Positions 19,701-28,060 of a stretch of DNA of 40,834 nt are shown here, one piece after another. How positions within the stretch are numbered: position 1 is the stretch's first letter; the number at the start of each line of letters is the position of its first letter. Source of the DNA: Methylothermaceae bacterium (GTDB lineage: Bacteria > Pseudomonadota > Gammaproteobacteria > Methylococcales > Methylothermaceae); assembly GCA_026981855.1 (NCBI GenBank), contig JALSIB010000049.1, positions 1-40,834 of the forward strand. Direction: 5' to 3'. Both the position numbers and the translations under genes were made by a program. Under the pieces are notes generated by a model. It was not told the origin of the DNA and did no database searches. It was given only the letters and a program-made list of their open reading frames with translations.

Positions 19701-20619
19701 TGCGCTGTTGAACCGCCCAGGCGAGCGCGCCGCAACCCAGCACGAACAATCCCAGATACAGCATGGCATGGCGGCGGCATGCCGAGACCAAGGCGGGTTG
19801 CCCGCGGCTGGAAAGAATGAAAGGAAGCCCTCTCCCGGCGGGTTTTCGCAATACGTGAACCGCATCCCCCACCTTGTCCCTGACTTGATCGCGCAGCGCC
19901 TCCTTCTCCGCCTGCCGTCTGACGATTTCCCATTCACGCGGGTCGATCCGGCCATCCCGGTTGAGATCGAAACGGTGCAACAACTTCTCCGGCGCCCGCT
20001 TCCACTGCCGTAACAGTTCACGGGTTCTGTCGGCCAGCCCCTTCGCCCCCTCTCGCCGGGTCTCCAGCCAACCCAGCGCATACAAACGATCACCTGGTTC
20101 GATCAGACGTTCCCGGTAGCGATAGGGGCCGGTGAAATCACTGTGCCCTGGCGGGGTGTGATAAGGATAGCGCTCATGACCTCGCCAGGTCATCACATGA
20201 AGCGGGTGGATTTCCGCCCCCTCAGGATCGATCATACATCGCCCGGTACCATCCCCGAGAGCGAAAATCCCTTCGCTGCTTCCTTTCTCCACACTGACCC
20301 AGGAGGCGCGGCGGCCGTCACGATGCCAACGGGTTTCCAGGTGATCGATGGTGTAGTCGTACCAGACACACTCACGCCCGCTCAAGGGCGCGTAGACAGG
20401 CTCGCCGGGCAACGCCGCCGCCACTCCCTCGAGTTCCACGAACCCCTGGTGCGCCGACCGAATCCGGGAAGTCGGGGTGTCTTCGATCAGGCGACCGAGA
20501 CGAAGACGACCAAAGCCCCGGTAAAACCACCACGAGATCAGCAGCCCGGAGGCGGCCACCACACCCCAGAAGTACCAAGGGGAAGACTGGTCTATCCACT
20601 GCGACAGGGAATCGAACAT
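19693..20619 (-). CDS. GIDE-domain membrane protein with an EF-hand
   Basis: 308 residues. One membrane span near 14-33 and another near 285-302 bracket a soluble part. Residues about 55-190 read as a GIDE domain (SAHQGFVELEGVAAALPG, YAPLSGRECVWYDYTID, EPGDRLYALGWLE), the module of mitochondrial MULAN-type proteins; no RING finger is present. Residues 218-229 (DLNRDGRIDPRE) form a complete canonical EF-hand loop with Asp, Asn, Asp, Asp and Glu ligands, so calcium binding is predicted. The ATG overlaps the lemA stop by one base (TGATG). The LemA partner suggests a shared envelope function that is still undefined. Confidence 0.8.
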   Translation of the reverse strand: MFDSLSQWIDQSSPWYFWGVVAASGLLISWWFYRGFGRLRLGRLIEDTPTSRIRSAHQGFVELEGVAAALPGEPVYAPLSGRECVWYDYTIDHLETRWHRDGRRASWVSVEKGSSEGIFALGDGTGRCMIDPEGAEIHPLHVMTWRGHERYPYHTPPGHSDFTGPYRYRERLIEPGDRLYALGWLETRREGAKGLADRTRELLRQWKRAPEKLLHRFDLNRDGRIDPREWEIVRRQAEKEALRDQVRDKVGDAVHVLRKPAGRGLPFILSSRGQPALVSACRRHAMLYLGLFVLGCGALAWAVQQRIS

Positions 20620-21191
20620 CAACCGAACAGGGGCGCCAGATTGACGTCGCTTTTTTCCCCGGCCTCGAATTCGAGCAGTTTGCCGGGCTGAAAACCGAGC
20701 CAACGGGCAATCAGAATATCGGGAAACTGTTCGATCCGGACATTGTTCCGGTTGACCGCCGCATTGTAGAATTCGCGCCGGTCTGCGATCGCCTCCTCGA
20801 GCTGGCTGATCCGGCTCTCCAGATGCCGGAAGGACTGGTCCGCCTTGAGTTCGGGATAATTCTCCACCAGCGCGAACAGATTCATCAATCCTTGCCTCAG
20901 CTGACCCTCCGCCAACCCCAGTTTCCCCATATCCCCCTGTTGCTGGGCCTGGAAAACGCTGCTGCGGGCCTTCATCACCTTCTCCAGGGTCTCTTGCTCG
21001 AACTTCATATAGCGTTTGCACACCTCCACCAGTTTGGGCAATTCGTCGTGGCGCTGTTTGAGCAACACCTCGATATTGGACCAGGCCTGAGACAGCGCAT
21101 GTTTCAGGGAAACCAGCCGGTTGTAAATGACAACGCTGTAAACAAACAGGATAATGATCAAGGACAACAGGATCACCAGGAATATGAGCAT
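20619..21191 (-). CDS. lemA: LemA-family membrane protein
   Basis: 190 residues. One N-terminal membrane span (IFLVILLSLIIILFVYSVVI) is followed by the LemA signature YNRLVSLKHALSQAWSNIEV and QRHDELPKLVEVCKRYM, then ENYPELKADQSFRHLE and YNAAVNRNNVRIEQFPDIL. The body is an all-helical bundle predicted outside the membrane. The role of LemA is unclear in any bacterium. It is the first gene of a two-gene unit with the GIDE protein and is divergent from the carbonic anhydrase-like gene. Confidence 0.93.
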   Translation of the reverse strand: MLIFLVILLSLIIILFVYSVVIYNRLVSLKHALSQAWSNIEVLLKQRHDELPKLVEVCKRYMKFEQETLEKVMKARSSVFQAQQQGDMGKLGLAEGQLRQGLMNLFALVENYPELKADQSFRHLESRISQLEEAIADRREFYNAAVNRNNVRIEQFPDILIARWLGFQPGKLLEFEAGEKSDVNLAPLFG

Positions 21192-21369
21192 GGCTTACCC
21201 CCTATCACTTCTGTCAGAGGGGTCCGCGCCGGGCCTGAATTCACGGACGCATTCCGGTCCGGCGGACCCTTCCGGGCCCCTGAAAAAGCAAACCGATAGG
21301 TATTGATTGAGCATGGAATGTTCCTCGTTCTGACTGGTCTTTCAAGTATAGACTTTGGGGAGGCGAACC

Positions 21370-21900
21370 TTGAGCCGGATCACTTTCGAAGGCAACATGC
21401 CGCATCTGGGACAGCGGGTCTATATCGCCGAAACCGCCTTGTTGATCGGCGACGTGCATCTCGACGATGACGTCTCGATCTGGCCGGGGGTGGTGGCCCG
21501 CGGCGACATCCATCACATCCGCATCGGCAGCGGCAGCAACATTCAGGACGGTTGTATACTCCACGTGACCCACGACGGTCCTTTTTCACCGGGCGGGTTC
21601 CCCCTGAACGTGGGACAGCGAGTCACGGTGGGCCACCGCGCGGTCCTTCACGGCTGCCGGATCGGCGACCTGTGCCTGATCGGCATCGGCGCCATCGTCA
21701 TGGATGGCGCGATACTGGAAGACGAGATCATCCTCGCGGCAGGCGCTCTGGTGCCTCCCGGCAAACGTCTCGAAAGCGGTCATCTCTATATCGGCAGTCC
21801 CGCCCGCCAAAGCCGCCCCCTGAACGATGACGAGCGCCGCTTCCTGGCATATTCCGCCGATCATTACGTTCAATTGAAGAACCGCTACCTGAATCCATAG
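21370..21900 (+). CDS. gamma-class carbonic anhydrase-like protein (YrdA family)
   Basis: 176 residues of left-handed beta-helix hexapeptide repeats ending in a short helix. LHVTHDGPFSPGGFPLNVG and VGHRAVLHGCRIG supply the histidines that bind metal in the family; RGDIHHIRIG and NIQDGC match the trimer core; GSPARQSRPL matches the YrdA C-terminus. Whether it hydrates CO2 cannot be read; many members are inactive in vitro. Start: TTG 21370 follows GGGGAGG at good spacing, and the ATG at MPHLGQ is a weaker alternative. The ABC-F gene begins 4 bases after the stop. Confidence 0.9.
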   Translation: MSRITFEGNMPHLGQRVYIAETALLIGDVHLDDDVSIWPGVVARGDIHHIRIGSGSNIQDGCILHVTHDGPFSPGGFPLNVGQRVTVGHRAVLHGCRIGDLCLIGIGAIVMDGAILEDEIILAAGALVPPGKRLESGHLYIGSPARQSRPLNDDERRFLAYSADHYVQLKNRYLNP

Positions 21901-21904
21901 CGCC

Positions 21905-23791
21905 ATGCTCAGCTTTCAAGACGTCTCGCTGCGCCGCGGCACCCGGCTGCTGTTCGAACACGCCCAGTTCACCCTTCATCGCGGCGACAAAACAGGACTC
22001 GTCGGCGCCAACGGCACGGGCAAGACCAGTCTGTTCGGCCTGATCTGCGGGGAATTGACACCCGACAGCGGTCGGATCCAGCTGCCCCCGGAGCTAACGA
22101 TCGCCACCGTGGCCCAGCACATCACCGGCCTGGAAAAGCCGGCCCTGGAGTTCGTCCTGGACGGGGACCGGGAATTGCGCCGCATCGAAACCGAACTGCA
22201 CCAGGCCGACCGCAGAGGCGATGGAATCCGGCAGGCGGAACTCCATGCGAGGCTTGAAAACATCGGCGGTTATCGGGCCAAAGCCAAGGCTGCGCAATTG
22301 CTCGACGGACTGGGCTTTTCCCCCTCGGACATCGGCAAACCGGTGGGGGATTTTTCCGGCGGTTGGCGGATGCGTCTCAACCTGGCCCAGGCGCTGATGT
22401 GCCGCTCCGACCTCTTGCTGCTGGACGAACCCACCAACCACCTGGATCTCGATGCGGTGATCTGGCTCCAGGAATGGTTGAGTACCTACCCGGGAACCTT
22501 GATGTTGATCTCCCATGACCGGGATTTCCTCGACCAGGTCTGTGACCATATCCTTCATCTGGAACGGCAACGCATCAAGGCCTATCGCGGCAATTATTCC
22601 GCTTTCGAGCGGTTGCGCGCCCAGGCACTGGCCCAACAACAAGCCGCTTACAAAAAACAGCAACAGGAAAAGGACCGGCTGCTGCAATTCATCAACCGTT
22701 TCCGCGCCAAGGCGACCAAGGCCCGCCAGGCCCAAAGCCGGATCAAAACCCTGCAGCGGCTGGTGGAAAGCGCGCCGGCCCATGTGGACTCCCCCTTTCA
22801 TTTCCAGCTGCCCCGCCCCCGCCACCTCCCTTTTCCCCTGCTGCGGATCGAACGGGCCAGCCTGGGATATCCGGGCAAGACCATTTTGCGCGAGGTCGGC
22901 ATCACCCTCAATCCCGGTGACCGTCTGGGCCTGCTGGGGCCCAATGGCGCCGGAAAATCCACCCTGATCAAAACCCTGGCGGGCGAGTTGCCGCTGCTTG
23001 AGGGCAAGGCCGAATATGCCGAACGGCTCAACATCGGTTATTTCGCACAGCATCAGTTGGAACAACTGAAACCGGAGCTGACCGCGCTGGAGCATTTCCA
23101 GCAATGGGATCCCCAGGCCAGGGAGCAACCGCTGAGATCCTTCCTGGGCGGTTTCGGATTCAGCGCGGAACGCGCCACCACACCGGTCGCCACCTTCTCG
23201 GGAGGGGAAAAAGCCCGCCTGGTATTGGCCCTGCTGGTCTATCGAAAGCCCAATCTGCTGTTGCTGGACGAGCCCACCAACCACCTCGATATCGAAATGC
23301 GCCACGCCATCACGCTCGCCCTGCAGGATTATCCGGGCGCCCTGGTCCTGGTTTCCCACGACCGCCATCTGCTGCGAAGCGTGACCGATCAATGCTGGCT
23401 GGTGGCCGACGGACGTGCCGGCCCCTATCCAGGCGAGCTGGAAGATTACCGGCGCTGGTTACTGGAACTTCGCGCCCGCCCCATGGGCGGAAACAATGAA
23501 GCAGCCCCCCCTTCCAGAAAAGACAAGCGCCGGGAACAGGCCCGGCGCCGGGAATCCCTGCGCCCACTCAAAAAGGCGCTGGCCGAGGCCGAAAACGAAG
23601 TGACCAGATTGAGCCAGGCGAAAGCCGATCTGGAACGACAACTGGCCGACCCTTCGCTCTATCAGCCCGATGCAAAACACACCCTGCAACAGTTGCTGCT
23701 GGAGAAAGCGGAAATCGACCGCCGGCTTGCGCTGGCGGAAGAAGCGTGGATGGAAGCGGAAGAAAGATTGAACGACGCCGAACAGGCATGA
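21905..23791 (+). CDS. ABC-F family ATPase (YheS/Uup-like)
   Basis: 628 residues with two ABC domains and no membrane segment, as in ribosome-associated ABC-F proteins. Domain 1: Walker A GANGTGKTS, signature FSGGWRMRL, Walker B LLLLDEPTNHLDLD. The linker with AAYKKQQQEKDRLLQFINRF is the P-site tRNA interaction motif region. Domain 2: GPNGAGKST, FSGGEKARLVLALL, LLLLDEPTNHLDIE. A charged coiled-coil tail (about 545-628) is like that of YheS and Uup. The family acts on translating ribosomes; the exact member is uncertain. It follows the carbonic anhydrase-like gene in one transcript. Confidence 0.93.
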   Translation: MLSFQDVSLRRGTRLLFEHAQFTLHRGDKTGLVGANGTGKTSLFGLICGELTPDSGRIQLPPELTIATVAQHITGLEKPALEFVLDGDRELRRIETELHQADRRGDGIRQAELHARLENIGGYRAKAKAAQLLDGLGFSPSDIGKPVGDFSGGWRMRLNLAQALMCRSDLLLLDEPTNHLDLDAVIWLQEWLSTYPGTLMLISHDRDFLDQVCDHILHLERQRIKAYRGNYSAFERLRAQALAQQQAAYKKQQQEKDRLLQFINRFRAKATKARQAQSRIKTLQRLVESAPAHVDSPFHFQLPRPRHLPFPLLRIERASLGYPGKTILREVGITLNPGDRLGLLGPNGAGKSTLIKTLAGELPLLEGKAEYAERLNIGYFAQHQLEQLKPELTALEHFQQWDPQAREQPLRSFLGGFGFSAERATTPVATFSGGEKARLVLALLVYRKPNLLLLDEPTNHLDIEMRHAITLALQDYPGALVLVSHDRHLLRSVTDQCWLVADGRAGPYPGELEDYRRWLLELRARPMGGNNEAAPPSRKDKRREQARRRESLRPLKKALAEAENEVTRLSQAKADLERQLADPSLYQPDAKHTLQQLLLEKAEIDRRLALAEEAWMEAEERLNDAEQA

Positions 23792-23940
23792 GGAAAAACA
23801 AAAGCCTTCGCGCTCTGCTATGATCTGCGAATGCGATGCCATCTGTCCCGAACAGCGGCATCCAGCGCCGGAAACGAAAAGAACCCAAAAACCGATTCAT
23901 GATCAAAGGTTAAACATCACCCACGAGGAGGCGACCTCTC

Positions 23941-24384
23941 ATGCAACCCTATCGACACATTCTTCTGGCAGCCGACTTTTCAGAGCATGGTAAAGAAGTG
24001 GCCGATCACGCCAAAGATCTGGCCGAACGCTATCAGGCCAAATTGAGCGTGTTACACGTGGTGGACAACCTGCCGGTCACCGATTCGATCTATGGCCCCA
24101 TCATCCCCTTTGACGTCGATATCACCGAGCAGCTGCTCAAGGCATCGAAGGAAAAACTGGACGAGATCGGGGAAAGACTGGGAATACCCGGCAAGCGCCG
24201 TTGGGTGGAAGTGGGCAGCCCGAAAGTCGAAATCGTCCGGGTGGCTGAGGAAGAGGGGGTGGACCTGATCATCCTGGGATCCCACAGCCGCAAGGGCCTT
24301 GGAATTCTGCTTGGATCGACCGCCTCCAGCGTCATTCACCACGCCGGGTGTGACGTCCTGGCGGTACGCCTGAAGGAAGACTGA
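23941..24384 (+). CDS. universal stress protein (UspA superfamily)
   Basis: 147 residues in the Usp Rossmann-like fold. It opens YRHILLAADFSEHGKEVADHA and contains the ATP-binding signature G-x2-G-x9-G-S as GSHSRKGLGILLGSTAS near the C-terminus, so it belongs to the nucleotide-binding class. GAGGAGG lies 9 bases before the ATG, a strong ribosome site. Convergent with the CBS gene, whose stop is only 4 bases away. It may serve the same stress or energy response as the neighbouring PII-like and CBS proteins, but that is only context. Confidence 0.92.
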   Translation: MQPYRHILLAADFSEHGKEVADHAKDLAERYQAKLSVLHVVDNLPVTDSIYGPIIPFDVDITEQLLKASKEKLDEIGERLGIPGKRRWVEVGSPKVEIVRVAEEEGVDLIILGSHSRKGLGILLGSTASSVIHHAGCDVLAVRLKED

Positions 24385-24388
24385 GACG

Positions 24389-24805
24389 CTATTTCAACAG
24401 TTGATACAGGCCGTCGAGTACCAGCGAGTTGGGACTGACCATGCCTATCACCAGGCGGCCTTCCAGCACCGGCGCGCGAACCAGGCTGTAACGGGCGAAA
24501 AGCCGGGAACAATAGCGGATGTCCATGTCGGGATGGACCGAAATCACCGGCTTCTCCATCACTTCATAGACATTGACCCGGTCGGGCGAGCGGTCCCTGG
24601 CCAACACATGCCGGGCGATATCGCCGGAGGTGATGAGACCGTATTCGTCGTCCTCGTGACGCTTCTCCACCACCAGCACCGAGGTCTTGAGGCGCTTCAT
24701 CTTGTGCAAGGCCTCGTCGACGGTGGCGATGCCTTCGATGGTGCCGAAGTCGGTTCGCATGATGTCCCGCACCCGGATCACTCTTTTCTTCCGCTGCGCC
24801 ATCAA
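24389..24805 (-). CDS. CBS-domain protein
   Basis: 138 residues forming a Bateman pair. The first CBS repeat covers VRDIMRTDFGTIEGIATVDE to EYGLITSGDIARHV, the second NVYEVMEKPVISVHPDMDI to GMVSPNSLVLDGL. Such pairs bind adenine nucleotides and report energy state to partner proteins. The ATG overlaps the stop of the PII-like gene by 4 bases. Last gene of the DUF1538 operon, so it probably gates or tunes that membrane system; this is inference from context. Confidence 0.9.
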   Translation of the reverse strand: MMAQRKKRVIRVRDIMRTDFGTIEGIATVDEALHKMKRLKTSVLVVEKRHEDDEYGLITSGDIARHVLARDRSPDRVNVYEVMEKPVISVHPDMDIRYCSRLFARYSLVRAPVLEGRLVIGMVSPNSLVLDGLYQLLK

Positions 24806-25152
24806 ATCTCCTCCTCGATCAAGGGAACCAGTTTCTCCACTTGGTGCCTGACGCCCACGGCATCCTCCACATCGATCTGAAAGGCGATGCCGGTTCCCGG
24901 CGAATCGTCGAAATGGGCCGCCTTGGCGATCGCCTCCAGGATGATGCGGCTCAGGTGCTCCTCCACCAGCATCAATACGACATCGCGCTGGGTCTCCAGA
25001 GTCAGGCCCAAAAAAGTGCGGGGGCGCTGCATTCCCTCACCCCGGGCATTGGTGATGACCGTCGCCCCGGTGGCCCCGAACTCCCTGGCCGTTTTGAGCA
25101 CCAGGTCCGTCTTCTCGTCTTCCACGAAAACCACAATCAATTTGAAACGCAT
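24802..25152 (-). CDS. PII-like signalling protein
   Basis: 116 residues in a ferredoxin-like fold like GlnB/GlnK. FKLIVVFVEDEKTDLVLKTAREFGATGATV matches the PII start, and GEGMQRPRTFLGLTLE sits where the PII T-loop lies but lacks the uridylylated Tyr of GlnB. It starts 7 bases after the second DUF1538 gene and overlaps the CBS gene by 4. PII-like proteins next to transporters usually regulate them in response to nucleotides; that role is inferred here. Confidence 0.85.
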   Translation of the reverse strand: MRFKLIVVFVEDEKTDLVLKTAREFGATGATVITNARGEGMQRPRTFLGLTLETQRDVVLMLVEEHLSRIILEAIAKAAHFDDSPGTGIAFQIDVEDAVGVRHQVEKLVPLIEEEI

Positions 25153-25159
25153 AATTCAA

Positions 25160-25900
25160 TCATCCTCGCATGCGGCTGAACAAAGTGGCGACCTGGGCAT
25201 ATCCCAACACGGTCATGATGGGAAACAGGCTGGCGAAGGCGATCAGGCCGAAACCATCGAGCAACACATCGCGTCCCGGCACCGATCTGGCGAGCCCCAA
25301 CCCCAGGGCGGTCACCAGGGGAACGGTCACCGTGGAGGTCGTCACCCCACCGGAATCATAGGCCAGTCCTATGATCATAGACGGCGCGAAGAAGGTTTGA
25401 AACAACACCACAAGGTATCCCGAAAGAATGAAAAGGAACAACTCCCCCCCACTGACGATTCGATAAGCCCCCAAAGCGATACCAAACGCCACACCCACAG
25501 ACACCGCCAGCCGCAGCCCCCAGGCGTGAATGGCCCCGCCGGAGATTTCCTGGGCTTTCAAGGCAACCGCGATCAGGGAAGGCTCCGCCAGGGTGGTGGC
25601 GAAACCCAGACTGGCGGCAAACAGATAGACCCACAGATAGTCCATCATCACGGCCCCTTGGGGGGGAATGAAATCCGGCCCCGTCAGTTGCGCCGCCATC
25701 AGGTCGCCCAGGGGAAACAGGGCCATTTCCAGTCCCTCCAGGAACAAGGCCATGCCGATGATCACAAAAACCAGGCCACGCAACAGTCGATAGACGTTGG
25801 GCAGCGGCCGCCTGATCACCCAGAGCTGAAACACCAGAATGGTCCCGGCGATGGGGAGGATGTCGCGCAAGGAACCGAGCAACCCCCACAGCAGCTTCAC
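25160..25900 (-). CDS. DUF1538 integral membrane protein, second copy
   Basis: 246 residues and about six membrane spans. It shares with the upstream gene the signature [21 protein letters not shown] and the segment [16 protein letters not shown], both typical of DUF1538. The family looks like a transporter, but substrate and activity are unknown. Start: GTG 25900, overlapping the upstream TGA (GTGA); no ATG is in frame before the conserved [16 protein letters not shown]. Two copies, each about 240 residues, may form a heteromer equal to fused two-domain homologs elsewhere. Confidence 0.88.
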   Translation of the reverse strand: MKLLWGLLGSLRDILPIAGTILVFQLWVIRRPLPNVYRLLRGLVFVIIGMALFLEGLEMALFPLGDLMAAQLTGPDFIPPQGAVMMDYLWVYLFAASLGFATTLAEPSLIAVALKAQEISGGAIHAWGLRLAVSVGVAFGIALGAYRIVSGGELFLFILSGYLVVLFQTFFAPSMIIGLAYDSGGVTTSTVTVPLVTALGLGLARSVPGRDVLLDGFGLIAFASLFPIMTVLGYAQVATLFSRMRG

Positions 25901-26601
25901 ATCGACACCATCCCGTAGATCATGACGAACATCATGGGTGTCAACGAGGCGAAGGCGATCAGGCCGAATCCATCCACCACCGGATTTCGTCCTTTGATGG
26001 AATGCGCCAGGCCGACCCCCAGGGCGGTCACCAGGGGAACGGTGATGGTGGAGGTGGTCACCCCACCGGAATCGTAGGCGATTCCAATGATTTCCGGCGG
26101 CGCGAACCCGGTGATCATCATCACGATGGCATATCCCACGATCATCAACCAATGCAGGGGCCAGCCCCTGACGATCCGCATCACCCCCACAACCAATGCC
26201 ACGCCCACCGCCAAAGCCACCGTCAACCGCAATCCCAGGGCATATTGCTGTCTCGCCTGATCCGTGGAAGCGATCACCCCTCCGCCGGAGGCCACCTGCG
26301 CCGCCTTGTCCGCCACCGCTATCAATGCGGGCTCTGCGATGGTGGTGGCAAATCCCAGGCAGAAAGCGAACGCCAGCAACCATGGAAGGCTGCCCTTGCG
26401 GGCAAAGGCATAGGCCATCGACTCCCCAAGGGGAAACAACGCCTGCTCCAGGCCGATGACGAAGAACGTCAACCCAAGCACGATCAGCAGCATTCCACCG
26501 ATCATATCCACCACGTTGGGAAGGGGCTCGCAGATGACCCCCAGCTGAAAGATCAACACCACAATCAGCACAGGGGCCAGATCGATACAGCTGGCGACCA
26601 A
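25897..26601 (-). CDS. DUF1538 integral membrane protein, first copy
   Basis: About 234 residues from the TTG at 26601, with several membrane spans, [19 protein letters not shown] and [21 protein letters not shown]. It is a paralog of the next gene. The start is unusual. GGAGG at 26633-26637 stands 7 bases before an in-frame ATC at 26625, and starting there gives an N-terminus almost the same length as the paralog, while TTG 26601 has no ribosome site. ATC initiation or a small frameshift near the start (ATG 26639 is out of frame) are both possible. First gene of the four-gene operon. Confidence 0.85.
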   Translation of the reverse strand: MVASCIDLAPVLIVVLIFQLGVICEPLPNVVDMIGGMLLIVLGLTFFVIGLEQALFPLGESMAYAFARKGSLPWLLAFAFCLGFATTIAEPALIAVADKAAQVASGGGVIASTDQARQQYALGLRLTVALAVGVALVVGVMRIVRGWPLHWLMIVGYAIVMMITGFAPPEIIGIAYDSGGVTTSTITVPLVTALGVGLAHSIKGRNPVVDGFGLIAFASLTPMMFVMIYGMVSM

Positions 26602-26666
26602 TTGACGCAGGAAGGAACGACCGATCGCAAAACCTCCATCATTGAAATCTGCCGCCGCAGACGAAA

Positions 26667-26688
26667 GCGCCCCGTCGAAACGGGGCGC
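26667..26688 (-). terminator. hairpin after the Met-rich coiled-coil gene
   Basis: Perfect 8-bp arms GCGCCCCG and CGGGGCGC around a 6-base loop lie 23 bases after the stop at 26711. On the minus strand the hairpin is followed by TTTCGTCTGC, a weak U run, so termination is probably partial. It separates this gene from the DUF1538 operon. Confidence 0.55.
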
Positions 26689-26710
26689 CGGGTAACCGCC
26701 GGAACCGGAG

Positions 26711-27286
26711 TCAGTGGGTTTCCTGCTCCTGCTCTTTCAGGACGTGATCCAGTTTTTGCTCGATCGAGGCCAAACGCTTGTGGGATTCCTTTTCCCTTTC
26801 CTCCAGAATGTGGTCGATTTCCTTGCCCATGTGTTTGAGGGACTGTTCGATGGCCTGAAGCTGCTGGTGGGACTCCTCCTCCCGCTCCTTGAGGATATGA
26901 CCGAGTTTCTCCTCGATCGCCGTCAGGCGCTCGTGCGCCTCTTTTTCTCCTTCCTTGAAGATATGATCGATTTCCTTCTGGGTATGATCCAGCTTTTTCT
27001 CCAAAGCGTCCAAACGGGCCAAGGTTTTCTGATGCATCTGCATGCACTGTTGCATCATCGGCATTCCCATGCCGCCTCCGCCCTGCCCTTGCTGCATCCC
27101 CATCATGCCTTTACCCTGCATTCCCATGCCACCTCCCTGCATCCCGCCTTCGGAAGATTGCATGGGACGGATCTTGAGCCGAACGTTTCCCACATCGCGC
27201 ATCTGCTCGCCGTCTTCACCTGCCCACGCGGCACCTGACAGGAAAAATGCGCAAACAGACGCAGTCAACCATGTTTTCTTGTACAT
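26711..27286 (-). CDS. exported Met/Gly-rich protein with tandem coiled-coil repeats
   Basis: 191 residues. Signal peptide [22 protein letters not shown], cleavage after Ala22. Residues 48-84 are Met/Gly/Gln-rich ([27 protein letters not shown]) with one Cys, a likely soft-metal site. Residues 89-190 are a coiled coil made of two 51-residue units (89-139 and 140-190), each a 29-residue plus a 22-residue segment; every segment carries the pattern L-x2-(I/L)-E-x2-L and ends in an acidic run, mostly followed by His. Start chosen at ATG 27286 with GAGGGAGAGG upstream. No homolog recognised. Copper binding in the periplasm is inference from composition. Confidence 0.8.
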   Translation of the reverse strand: MYKKTWLTASVCAFFLSGAAWAGEDGEQMRDVGNVRLKIRPMQSSEGGMQGGGMGMQGKGMMGMQQGQGGGGMGMPMMQQCMQMHQKTLARLDALEKKLDHTQKEIDHIFKEGEKEAHERLTAIEEKLGHILKEREEESHQQLQAIEQSLKHMGKEIDHILEEREKESHKRLASIEQKLDHVLKEQEQETH

Positions 27287-27463
27287 AACCTCTCCCTCCT
27301 CGGTTCGTTTTCTTATCACGCCTCGCACGTCGAGGCGCTTGTGACGAGGCATCATCACCTCACCTTGGGCGACTCGCTCCATGAATCGAATCTTCTTCCG
27401 GCGAATCGGCCAACGCCTGGGCAGGCGCCGGCGATCGCCATTTCGTCCATCTTCCGGACTCAA

Positions 27464-27718
27464 TCATACCAGCTTGAAAAGTTCGGTGCGTCCATCCGTC
27501 TCGATGAGCAATTTTCCTTCCCGGGCGAGCCACCCCACCGCCCGCTGCACCTCCTTGGCGCTCAAGCCGGTGGCCGAAGCCAGCCTGGAAGGCGACGCCT
27601 CACCGGCCTCGTCGAGATATTGCCATATTTTTCCCGCCGCCAGGCCGATCTCTTCGCCGTGGGAGACCATCACCCCTTTGGAGAGTTTCGCCGCCGCTTT
27701 TTTACGCTTATCGTTCAC
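27464..27718 (-). CDS. winged-helix protein (DUF2582-like)
   Basis: 84 residues. After a Lys-rich start, IGLAAGKIWQYLDEAGEASPSRLASATGLSAKEVQRAVGWLAREGKL reads as a winged-helix fold, and the C-terminus ELFKLV fits DUF2582 proteins. DNA binding is plausible but unproven for that family. GTG 27718 with GGAGCAGG upstream is preferred to a TTG at 27739. It follows minE by 44 bases and may be the last gene of the min operon. Confidence 0.75.
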   Translation of the reverse strand: MNDKRKKAAAKLSKGVMVSHGEEIGLAAGKIWQYLDEAGEASPSRLASATGLSAKEVQRAVGWLAREGKLLIETDGRTELFKLV

Positions 27719-27762
27719 TTCGCCTGCTCCCCTTGTCAAATGATGAATGACTCAATTTCCCG

Positions 27763-28056
27763 TCACCCCGGTTGCACCCGCCCCGTATCGAACTTTTTAC
27801 CCGTCCCGTCATCGGGCAACACGATGTTGACTTCGAGAATCTCCCTCTCGTCATCCTGCTCCATCTGAATGCTGATCGCGTCATCGTCGACGTCGGCATA
27901 TTTACGGATAACAGCCAGCAACTCCTTCTGCATCTGGGGAAGATAGCTGGGCGCGCCCTGCATCTTGCGTTCATGGGCCACCAGTATCTGCAATCGCTCC
28001 TTGGCGACATGGGCGCTTTTGGGGCGGGTGGTGCGAAAGTAATCCAACAGTCCCAT
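27763..28056 (-). CDS. minE: cell division topological specificity factor MinE
   Basis: 97 residues. The N-terminal membrane-targeting and anti-MinCD part is GLLDYFRTTRPKSAHVAKERLQILVAHER; the topological domain follows with LPQMQKELLAVIRKY and LEVNIVLP. MinE stimulates the MinD ATPase and drives pole-to-pole oscillation. ATG 28056 was chosen, not the longer frame, because MGLLDYF is the normal start. It lies 4 bases after minD. Confidence 0.95.
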   Translation of the reverse strand: MGLLDYFRTTRPKSAHVAKERLQILVAHERKMQGAPSYLPQMQKELLAVIRKYADVDDDAISIQMEQDDEREILEVNIVLPDDGTGKKFDTGRVQPG

Positions 28057-28060
28057 CTTG

